Shown: positions 10,712 to 19,807 of the stretch, piece after piece
Numbering within the stretch: position 1 is the first letter of the stretch
Layout: every line of letters begins with the position of its first letter
Assembly (NCBI GenBank): GCA_003971905.1
Contig: RSEE01000115.1
Coordinates: 1-64,000 of the forward strand
Length of the DNA stretch: 64,000 nucleotides
Direction: 5' to 3'
From: Moniliella sp. 'wahieum'
Taxonomy: Eukaryota > Basidiomycota > Moniliellomycetes > Moniliellales > Moniliellaceae
Position numbers and translations under genes: made by a program
Notes under the pieces: model-generated
Seen by the model: the letters and a program-made list of their open reading frames with translations, nothing else
The model's database searches: none
Told to the model about the DNA's origin: nothing

Positions 10712-12186
10712 CTGCTGGATGTTCCTCTATGTAGGCATTGCTGGTTGCCACAGGACCAGCGCCAGTGCGATTGCATCACCCTTGAGGACAATCAGGACTC
10801 CAGTAGGTATCATCGATCTCATCAGGCCTCAGGCCTCAGGGCCTCAGGGTAGATATGATCATAGCTATATGAGTAGCGTGGGAGTGTTTCTACACAATTA
10901 TAGTGAGGCCGTAATGAGGCTGGACTGAGGAGACAGAGTGATACAAAGCAACTAGATGTATCACCATGTATCAGGCATCATGCATCATGTGCTCTAATGC
11001 CTTCCGCCTTCCGCCCTCCCCCCCTATAGCATCTTGCGTGTGTGGCGCTACAGTTGACCCCGTAATAGGAAGAGTAGAGCAAAGCATCTTGTAAAAATCA
11101 AGCTACTCTGTCAACATACGTTGTCAACAGAAGTGAAGCTATATAGTGAAGCCCTCTTGATCCGTGGCTGATGTGACCGAATATGGGCAACGGAGATATA
11201 TCGTGTTATCGCCCCCACAGTAGGCTTTATTAAGGCTCTCATCTCATCGCCCTCTCAATATCTCTACTCGTGAAACATGCCCCGCTTTTATCGATCATCT
11301 CTATTAAACACTGTATATATACACCACACAGTGCGGCTCCGAACGGCGTTGTTTGTCTCCGCCGAAGTATATACACACCTGATATATGTTCGACACATTT
11401 GCGCTATGCTGCATGAGCGTGACGCCCATGCCGTCCTGGATTATCGATTACCCTTTCTTTGAACGGCTTCTTGAACGCGCGTTTCTCGTTCCACTCTCTT
11501 GGTGGTCTCGTTCTCAGTTCTTACTCTAAAATTTGTGTACAATACATGTGATGCTCTTGATGAGCTTGATGGCGACGGTGCGCCCCTCTCCGATTCCGTC
11601 TAAGATCTAACCCAGACTTTTGGGGTTGTCGTACTAGTTCTACCAAAAGGCAAATTTCAGTGCGTTGCGTTTTCCCATGTCAAATGGTCCCCTTTTTCCA
11701 ACTATCGGAGGGTTTAGCGCCCTCTCACAGCTCTAGCTGTTCTAGTAGTAGGAGTATAGGGGCTTGTCTTCATCCAGTTAGCAGCGCGACATCGATAGAA
11801 CGATATATCGAAACAAACCCATTACTCAGTCCTCTCTCGGCGAGGATGCCAAGTCGCGCCTACACGAAGATGACGCATGTGGCAGCGCTTCCACATAGCC
11901 TCTTGTATAGTTGTAAGTCATCACGCATTTTACCAGGGTCACTATCAGTATCACTGGTGAGTTGTCTATTTCAAACTACTCTCGCTACACCTCTCTCGCT
12001 GCATTGCCACGGCAATATTCAACTCGGTGATGTGTGTACATCGCTCACACTCGTGTCACTGCCTGTGTCGGTGCCTGTGTCACACGCCTTTCTGCCGTCG
12101 TGGCAATCTCTTTTCTCTTCAGGCTTCACTAGTCACTCTTCGGAATGGAACGTCGTCGCTCTCGCCATAATTATGCTCCCCCTTTC

Positions 12187-12225
12187 CCCTATTTTTCGGA
12201 AAATATTTCCGAAAATATAGGGGGG
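12187..12225. repeat. AT-rich near-palindrome
   Basis: cccctatttttcggaaa followed by tatttccgaaaatatagggg forms an almost perfect inverted repeat of about 17 bp arms. It lies in the upstream region of the plus-strand zinc-finger gene. Role unknown. Confidence 0.65.
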
Positions 12226-12580
12226 AAGAAGGTGTGACCACCATTGATCACCGTGGGGTGTGGGTTATTAGTATGCCTACCGACTAGCGACGCCTTTCGG
12301 TGTCGACGCCAGTGAGATCGGAGAAAAAGTGGTTACATGTTACAGGGCCTCCGGCTAATGTATTCATGATTCATGCAACCAACGTATGTCCGCTAGCAAT
12401 CATTCTGAGGGGGCTGAGATCAAGCGTAGAGATTGTCATGCATCATGCATCGTGTGATGGCATGCGTGTGAACGTTGAACGTTAAACACGCCAAAACACA
12501 GTTACAGTACTTAGTACTCTCTCCCACACTATACGCTAACATCATGGAGTAGTATAGCGACCCTCTCGTCGTCCACTACT

Positions 12581-12857
12581 CTTCCCTAACATATATGGCA
12601 GTCGTGCGCCTCATTTTATCTTACAACAAATCTTCTCCCCTTTGCCACCCTCCTCCTCTCCCACCACCTTTTTATATCTTGAATCGTCCTCTTACTCACT
12701 TTTTGGGCGGCATGTTGCGGCTTGGTTCCAACGACAACCTGATTGTCATCCCTCCTGTGGTGAGTGCTATTTCTGAAGGTAATGGGAGCAAGTCGCATCA
12801 GGCACCAGGGCCTGACGGGATCGATCGGGGGATCGAGCATGACCACACCACACCGGC
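12581..12857 (+). promoter_or_regulatory. Upstream region of the plus-strand zinc-finger gene
   Basis: Contains a CT-rich run (ccaccctcctcctctcccac, near 12645-12664) typical of fungal core promoters. It may also hold a first exon: an open stretch 12595-12861 is in a frame that would match the gene if the predicted intron at 12931-12971 is spliced, but it ends in a stop at 12859. Confidence 0.35.
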
Positions 12858-14534
12858 ATGAAATGTTCATCGACAATCGTTATTCACACCTCACCAACCG
12901 TGTCTGCGAGATCCCTGGAACGCCTTTTGCGTAAAGGAGTTTATACTAACACCACTCACACCATTTCACAGTATTCATCAGGATTCGAGTCATTGCCAAT
13001 GGACTTGTTCTGCGGCATCCAACAGTCCATGGGGCAGGATGCTGCATCAGGAGTTGACAGCTACATCAACGAAATTGTCCCATCCGACGTCAAGGCTAGC
13101 CCGATGAAACAGGAGTCCAAAGCGGGTACATCCAACTTTGGAGGGCCTGAGAAGTGGTTGCCATTGGCCCACACAGCTCAAGAGAACATCACAACTAATC
13201 TTGGGCACGCATTGCAACATGGATATGGCAGGGATGGATTGCCCGACGTTAACGATAACATTGGCAATAACTGTGAGGCAATGGCCAATCTCCAAAACCA
13301 TGGTTTACCCCCCATCAGCCGCCCCTGCCATCATGATGCCAGTTTTCCTTGGCCGTGGAAGAATACCCCAAGTCTCTGCGACGCACTACCAGTTGATTCT
13401 GGCGGTCGATTTGAAAGCTCCAATCCGGGCCAGGTCATCACTGGTCTACACCATGATCAATATGATCTGCTGGTCCACGGGATCAAGGCACCCAACGCCA
13501 ACGATGTTAATTCCGAAAGCGGCCTAATTGGCACCACTCGTACCACCACCCCGAGGGGAGGACCAGCAGACGAGGCAGTGTCCATCAAGAGGATCTCAGA
13601 GCTTTTTGGGAACTGGGATTCGGTTGCCGGATGTACAAGCACATTTGCACCTTCTCCTCCTATGCAACTCCCAAATTGTTGGCACTCCCTGGATGGAACT
13701 GTGTGCAGGAAGGACCACACGGATGCCATGCGAGGGTTACAAAACGAAGAAGGGAGTATCGATCCGCAATCCATTGACGGTCGCACTCCACCATGCTGGG
13801 CTAAATCAGTGCCCGCCACATCCGCCATCGATAACGATGACAGGAAAACCGACTGGATGTGGGCCCAAGATGGGACGACGCCCAATACGAGCGGTTTCCA
13901 ATCCAACTTGTCACCCTTTTTGCCTATCGAGGGAGGAGAAACTAACGCTGGCCCTGGAGGCTCGCCAAGCCAACTTGGTCCTGAATACATGGGACTGAGG
14001 AGTTTAGGACTGCCACCGACGTCACCTGATGATTTTTCCGGTGACCAGTGGTGGTTGGAGTCGATCAGCTGCAACGACAAGGTGTCTACCGCATCGGGGT
14101 CTGACAATACTTCCTCCGAACCTTCGATGAACAGCAGTAACAATGCAGGCGTCTGTCGCACCCGGGGTGGGGCGGGCAATATGACTGGGCACCGCAAAGG
14201 AAAGAGTCGGTCCAACAATTCGTATCTCGGCGGCCGTGTCCTCTGCGATACCTGCCACAAAACGTTTTCTCGTGTATCCAACCGAAACGCACATAGCAAA
14301 AGCCACTGGACACATCGGCCTCGTCCGCACACATGCCCCCTCTCTCGGTGTGGGACTGGGTTTTACCACAAATACGATCTCCAACGACACGTAACCTCAC
14401 GCCACCTCAAAGGCGAACGAGAGAAGCTACAAGAGGAACGGGCGCTCATCCATCAACGGTTCCCCAAGCTTGTCCCTCCCCCAAAGTACGCACGAAAGAT
14501 GGAGCAAGCGCATTCTCGTGTGACTGGTATCTGA
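12858..14534 (+). CDS. C2H2 zinc-finger protein, long paralog
   Basis: A 558-residue open frame, the largest intact one among the zinc-finger family here. The first ~400 residues are Ser/Pro/Asn-rich and likely disordered. Near residues 455-475 is finger 1 (CDTCHKTFSRVSNRNAHSKSH, C-x2-C-x12-H-x3-H) and near 487-510 finger 2 (CPLSRC, C-x4-C, then x12, H-x4-H), followed by a charged tail with HQRFPKL like the PNLSEL tail of copies A and B. The C-x4-C second finger and tail link all four loci. A likely 41 nt intron (GTAAAG, branch site ACTAAC, ACAG) spans 12931-12971, so the true N terminus may differ. Orientation is opposite to the tandem copies. Probable transcription regulator; targets unknown. 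Confidence 0.8.
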   Translation: MKCSSTIVIHTSPTVSARSLERLLRKGVYTNTTHTISQYSSGFESLPMDLFCGIQQSMGQDAASGVDSYINEIVPSDVKASPMKQESKAGTSNFGGPEKWLPLAHTAQENITTNLGHALQHGYGRDGLPDVNDNIGNNCEAMANLQNHGLPPISRPCHHDASFPWPWKNTPSLCDALPVDSGGRFESSNPGQVITGLHHDQYDLLVHGIKAPNANDVNSESGLIGTTRTTTPRGGPADEAVSIKRISELFGNWDSVAGCTSTFAPSPPMQLPNCWHSLDGTVCRKDHTDAMRGLQNEEGSIDPQSIDGRTPPCWAKSVPATSAIDNDDRKTDWMWAQDGTTPNTSGFQSNLSPFLPIEGGETNAGPGGSPSQLGPEYMGLRSLGLPPTSPDDFSGDQWWLESISCNDKVSTASGSDNTSSEPSMNSSNNAGVCRTRGGAGNMTGHRKGKSRSNNSYLGGRVLCDTCHKTFSRVSNRNAHSKSHWTHRPRPHTCPLSRCGTGFYHKYDLQRHVTSRHLKGEREKLQEERALIHQRFPKLVPPPKYARKMEQAHSRVTGI

Positions 14535-15158
14535 TTCGCTTCTGGTTCTACAGTAAGTGTCTTTTGGCTTCAAATCCCTGATACTTGATTCATATCGTAC
14601 GTCTTTTCGCCAGAGAGAGAGGAAAAACGCTCGTCTTGTGTCTGCGACAGGCAGGTAGTTATATAGCGTCCCACTATCGAGAGAAGGCCACATTTATCTC
14701 CCTCTTGTTGAGCCATCGGGTGGCTCTCGCGCTTTGGCCAATGTCCCTTCAGTTCCTCCTCAGGCCTGGGAGTTCCGTTCTCTCTTGTTTTTTCCTGTTC
14801 CGCAGCTTAGCCCCTGGTGGCGACTCGACGTTGAACGTCACTCGCTCGTCACGCGTCACTTGGCCAGTGTCACAGATCCACTCTGCTAGTGACATTGACA
14901 GAGTGAAGCTAGTCACTTGAAGCTTGGACTAGTCAGTCACTGCTCGCTCGCTGAGCTGGACACCTGCAGAGCACGTGACCATTCCGCCTGCACTCAGAAA
15001 ACGATGCTCATTCCGCCGGACGCTACCGGTGCAAAGGGATTTTTTGGGACGCAGCAGTGGGATACAATGGGTTGGTCTGCTTGCCTGCCTCGCTCGGTGG
15101 CCCCTCTGCCTCCTCAAGCGCCACGGCGAGTACCGCATCACACACACATCCACGTCCC
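14535..15158 (+). promoter_or_regulatory. Intergenic and DUS3 upstream region
   Basis: No gene. Holds the right copy of the 110 bp repeat (14719-14827) and a motif CACTTGAAGCTTGGACTAGT at 14914-14933 whose near copy (25746 onward) sits upstream of the coiled-coil gene at 26112. Confidence 0.45.
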
Positions 15159-17883
15159 ATGGCTGTCGCTGCGATCCACGTGGCTGCCGGCGTCACCGCC
15201 GCCACGCAGGACACACCTGGCGTCGCCCCCATCCGCCCTGAGTATGTGCTGGCTATGCCTACGCGTAGCCGCCGTGCGGAGGACGAGGCCAGTGCCCAGG
15301 TTGCGGGCGAGGCGACGCGTGATGCCACTGCCAAAAACAGCGACGACAAGGGCAATGGCGATGGCGATGGCGACGGTGATTCCCGTGATGCCGTACCCAC
15401 TGGTACATCTGATGGCGAGCCCGATGCGAAGAAGCCCAAGTTGAAAGGTGCGGCGCGCAAGCGGGCCAAGAGGGAGGAGAATGCGGCGCGGCGGGCGCAG
15501 CAAAAGCAAAACCAAAAGCAAAGTCAAAACCAAACTCGAGGACAGAACAAGAACCGCAAGTTTGGCTCGACAGGTGAGACCAAGGGGAACGGACTGTGCG
15601 ACTCGATGATCCGGGCCGCGGCTGTGTCGGGGGATAACGTGTTGGATCCGCGCCGGTGTGCCCGGGGTGGACCTCCGCCGCAAGGCGGGTGTTGGCACGA
15701 ACACGATCCTTTGGTGTACCTGGCATCCAAGGCCAAAGATATTGATTTCCCTTCGCCTCCGCCTGCTTTGCCCTTGCCTGTAGGGCAAGATGCTGAGGCT
15801 GGGTCGGTGCATCCTCGGGATATGCACCTTCTTCGCCCGATTGGTACGTCGACACCGGCCTCGGGCTTGGTGCCTGCCGCACAGGCGTACCTCGATGCCC
15901 ACTACCAAACCACCGCACCGTTTGTGCGGAGTGACAACACGTCTCCCCCTGCTCCGCTTACGGGTAGCCAAGACGAGACGAAGGAGAGTGAGGAGTCTCG
16001 GCGTGAGCAGGATGTAAGCCAGTCGTTGCGGCCGGGCACGTACTGTCCTCCGTACGGCGAACACGGTTCGTGCCAAGCTGGATGGCGGTGCCGACTGATG
16101 GGTGCGCATGCGCATCGGATTGATGAGGGTGAATCGACGCCCGCGGGCAGCAGTAGCAGTACCACCACCCGAGTTGGTCCGCTTGAATTGGAAGGTGTAC
16201 CGGTGCCCAAGGACGAGAAGGACGAAGCGCATGTACTTGGCACGTCGCGCTTTGCCCTGAACGAGTTCAATTGGGTCCCACAAGATGATGAAGGCGTTGC
16301 GCAAAAGGAGTACCCTTTGCCTTACACCTCGGTTGCTCTTCGCAAATTGGCCGAGCTGCCCGTCGGAAACAAAACCAAAATCACCGTCACTCCTGACGAA
16401 GCTCGCGCCGAATTCCCCCTGGTGCTTAAGCGGGTGCGGGAACAACGAGCGAAAGCTCAGCAGGCCGCCCAAACCAAGGGCAAACGTAAACGTGCACCGG
16501 CACCGGCACCGGTACCGGTGCCGGATCCGTCCACTGGCGAAGTGGATTGGGATGCGCTGGAGAACGAAGGGCTGCAGTGAGCGTGCCGGCTCCGACACCG
16601 GCGCCTGCTTCCGAGCCCACGCCCACGCCCGGATCGGAACCCAGCGTTGCGCAAGAAGAGCAAGACGAGCTTCATTTGCTCTATGACGTATCTTCTGTTG
16701 ACCTTGCTCGTCCGCGCTCGTGCGAGAAGAAGCGATTGGATTGGCATGGAGACCTGTACTTGGCCCCACTTACCACCGTGGGCAACTTACCGTTCCGCCG
16801 CTTGTGCACTACATTTGGCGTGGACATAACCTGTGGCGAGATGGGGCTGGCGGAATCGTACTGTCTGGGCAATCCTTCGGAATGGTCGTTGGTGCGTCGA
16901 TGGGAAGGCGAGAGGACGTTTGGTGCGCAACTGTGTGGGTCGCGACAGGACCAATTGGTGCCGGTGGCCGAGGCACTGTACAATGAGTGCGGACCGCAAC
17001 AGTTGGACTTTGTCGATCTCAACTGTGGCTGTCCCATTGACTTGGTCTGCAACCGAGGTGGTGGCAGTGCACTCATGGACCACATTGGTCGGCTCGGCAC
17101 CATTGTCAAGGGCATGAATGCCGTTCTGGGCGAGATCCCCGTCACGGTCAAAGTGCGGACGGGAACGACGGGCAACCGGACCCAGACCGCTCACAATCTC
17201 TTGCCCCGCTTGCCGCTCGAGTTTGGCGCTGGGGCAGTGACGTTGCATGGGCGGTCGAAGCAGCAACGGTACAAGTCCATGGCCGACTGGTCGTACATTG
17301 CGCAGTGTGCTCGTGGGGTGCGCGCGCGGCGGTGCGTCGGGCCAATGAGGAAGCGAGCGAAGCCGATGCGCCCGAAATGGCGCCCGTGCCCGTGTACGGT
17401 AATGGCGACGTGTACAGTTTTGAGGATTACGATGCGCACATGTCCTTGGGCGAATTGGACGGATGCATGATTGGTCGTGGTGGGCTGATCAAGCCGTGGC
17501 TGTTTACGGAGATCAAGGAGCACCGCGATTGGGACATTTCTTCTCGCGAGCGCCTCGACATGGTCCGTCAGTTTTGCCACTACGGCTTGGCCCATTGGGG
17601 GGCCGACTCGCATGGCGTTCAGCTCACCCGTCGGTTCTTGTGTGAAGCCATGAGTTTCTGGCACCGCTATGTCCCGCTTGGTCTGCTCGAGTACCTGCCT
17701 CCCCGTCTCAACGACCGGCCGCCCACGTTCCAAGGCCGCGACGAACTGGAGACGCTGTTGGCTTCGCCCAACGCCGCGGACTGGGTCAAGGTGTCGGACA
17801 TGTTTTTGGGACCGGCGCCGGCAGAGTGGCATTTTGTGCCCAAGCACAAGTCCAACTCGTACGACCAAGAGGCTCAAGGGTAA
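15159..17883 (+). CDS. DUS3: tRNA-dihydrouridine(47) synthase, DUS3 type
   Basis: FMN enzyme that reduces U47 in the variable loop of cytosolic tRNAs. N-terminal part: [10 protein letters not shown] motif, then two CCCH zinc fingers typical of Dus3 (..[19 protein letters not shown] near 15690-15740 and [18 protein letters not shown] near 16038-16092). The catalytic TIM barrel begins [16 protein letters not shown], has the active-site Cys in LNCGCPID (17030-17032), [22 protein letters not shown], then [13 protein letters not shown] and [13 protein letters not shown]. The stop is at 17881-17883. I chose the ATG at 15159 for its CCCATGG context and the family-like N terminus; an in-frame ATG at 15057 would add 34 residues. 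Single-base frame changes are needed near 16575 and near 17310. Convergent with the uS5m gene 200 bp downstream. Confidence 0.93.
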
Positions 17884-18083
17884 ACACGACTTTTTGTATC
17901 CGCATGCACATCCACATTCACATCCATCTATACTTGTTCTTCTGGCAAAGGGGAACCAGCCCCCTCGTTCTATGTTGGGCGTTAAACGCGGGCGGTACGA
18001 ACAGATAGGTCTATGCACATAGCCATGGTGTCCTGAAGATTGATTGGGACCACTGCGTAAGCAGGTCAAAACCAAGCAATCAA

Positions 18084-19368
18084 TCACCTGACCGCGATGA
18101 GACGGCGGCCCCGGTTGAGCTCCAAGGAGCGGATGCTAGGCATCTGGGAACCACGCTTCATGCGGCTGCCCTTTTGACCGTAGGGGTTACCGTACGCGAT
18201 GGGGTTGTGGCCACCGTAGAGCATGGCGGCCGCGCACTTGACCACGTTCATCGGGTTGGCACTGCCAATCACGTCGGCACTCAGGTCCTGGATCCCGGCA
18301 GCCTTGCAAAAGCCATGGAGCGAGGGAGGAATGCGCAGTCCAAAGCCTAAACACCCCCGAAAAACAAGAAGAAACAAAAACCATACACCTCGTTAGCTTC
18401 CATCGATCACATCAAGCAAGAGGGGAGCAACAAGGACGTACCAGCTGGCCGAGGACGCATGATCAACTTGGTCGCACCAAACTTGTGTTCCCAGACCATG
18501 GGGATGGTCCTGCCCTCGTACCGCTCAATAAAGTCCATGCTCTTCACGGCCTCCACCAGGCCCATCTGGAAAGCGACACGGGGCATAGCATCCCTTCCCT
18601 GTCCGTACCCGACCATGCCGCGGCCGTTGCCAGCGACGACCATGACGTAGAAGGAGGCGACGCGGCCCTTTTTGGACTGGTGCACAACACGCTTGACAGT
18701 AACGGTGTAGCGGTGCAGGGTACGGATCTCTTCAATCGAAAGGGGGGTGACCTCGGAGATCTTCTGCTCCACCTCGTCCATCACGTTGGGCGTGAGACCA
18801 CGGCCGTGGCGACGGAAGATGGGGCCGTTGGTGTCGGGGTTAATGTTGTACCACTGGATCTCGCCGCGCTTGGGCATGTGGACCGAAGGCTCGATTTTCT
18901 GCTTGACGACCGTGTCGAGGATAGGGTCGGGCACATCGAGAATGGACTGGATCGAGGCAAAGTCTTTGAGGCGGAAAGGGCGGTAAGGGTGCTCATACAC
19001 CGACTCGGGCGGGACCGAGTCTTTGCCATGGAGCAGCACGCTCGGGTTGATACGCGGGCGGATCCACTGGTGCTTGGCCAGCTTACGGTCGACGGCTTCG
19101 CGGGGGGTCTTGGGCTGCGTGCGCAGCAGGTACTCGCGCGTCTTTTCTGCGACGGTGGCCGTGCCTGCGCCAGCACCCTTGTTGAGGATGGGCGCGTCAG
19201 CAACGGAAGAAGCGTCGGCGTCGTCGGTCTGGGCCGAGGCGTCGGCGTCCGTTGCGGGCGCAGCGTCGGGGGCGCGAGCAGCAGCGGAGGCAGCCAGCCC
19301 ACGGCGGAGGGTGAGCGGGGAGAGCGGGAGACAAGCGGACGCAGGCGCCCGACGGCTACGCTGAGCAT
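18084..19368 (-). CDS. MRPS5: Mitochondrial small-subunit ribosomal protein uS5m
   Basis: Component of the mitoribosome small subunit decoding region. The S5 N-domain reads HRYTVTVKRVV..KGRVASFYVMVVAGNGRGMVGYGQG and the C-domain FGLRIPPSLHGFCKAAGIQDL..GSANPMNVVKCA. A 95 nt intron (18347-18441; GTACGT, branch GCTAAC, TTTAG) joins the two at RPRPAG-FGLRIPP in frame. I propose the start at 19366-19368 (GCCATGC context), giving an Arg-rich, acid-free leader MLSVAVGRLRPLVSRS that fits a mitochondrial presequence; this requires one frame change near 19320. The open frame otherwise runs further upstream to 19768 without homology. About 396 residues. Family call is secure, start less so. Confidence 0.92.
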
Positions 19369-19807
19369 GGCGGGCAGGACGAGGGCGAGGGCGAGGGCGG
19401 CGGCAGAGAGGGAGAGAGAGAGAGGAGAGACGAGAGACGGGAGCATCCAGCCGCCGCTGGGCCACCCAAATCTTCCCGGCGGAATGCGCGGGCGGAATGC
19501 ACACCTCCAATTTCCATCGCCCCACACCGGCAGCACAGCGCATGATGATTGATTGAGATTTGAAACTGGCCCGTGGCGCTGCGGGGGGATTTGTTGATCG
19601 CGTCGATTGCCCATTCGCCAGCGGCTGCTCGACATGAATACGCCCATCTATGCTTCCCCCGGCCCAGTGGTCTAACACCGATACATCCAATCCATTGTCT
19701 GCTCGCACGCACACGTCGATAGAAACACCAATACACAACACACAGCACGAAGAAGAGCACACCCTCACCCCTACTCTTCACAACCAACACCTCCCAACCA
19801 CCACCTC
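19369..19807. other. Intergenic between uS5m and the repeat-protein gene
   Basis: About 440 bp; promoter of uS5m on the right side and 3' end of the minus-strand repeat-protein gene. Contains a purine-rich GAGAGAGAG stretch near 19408-19424. No gene seen. Confidence 0.4.

Larger units (their letters stand above)
9830..12580. repeat. Zinc-finger module, degenerate copy C
   Basis: Third, diverged copy of the module, edges approximate. Anchors shared with A: 'tgtggcgctacagtt' plus 'agagcaaagcatcttgtaaa' near 11040-11100, 'tctcatcgccctctcaa' near 11246, the 'gacggtgcgcccctctccga' block near 11573, and the tRNA-like-spaced 'cttgtcttcatccagttagc' near 11765. An unrelated ~400 bp insertion occupies about 10590-10990. 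The right end stops about 280 bp before the plus-strand zinc-finger gene at 12858. Confidence 0.65.

Noticed and set aside
15138-16769. 543-residue minus-strand frame opposite DUS3
   Set aside because: Shadow of DUS3, whose zinc-finger and barrel motifs are on the plus strand.
18485-19552. 355-residue plus-strand frame opposite uS5m
   Set aside because: Antisense shadow of the minus-strand uS5m coding region, no independent homology.
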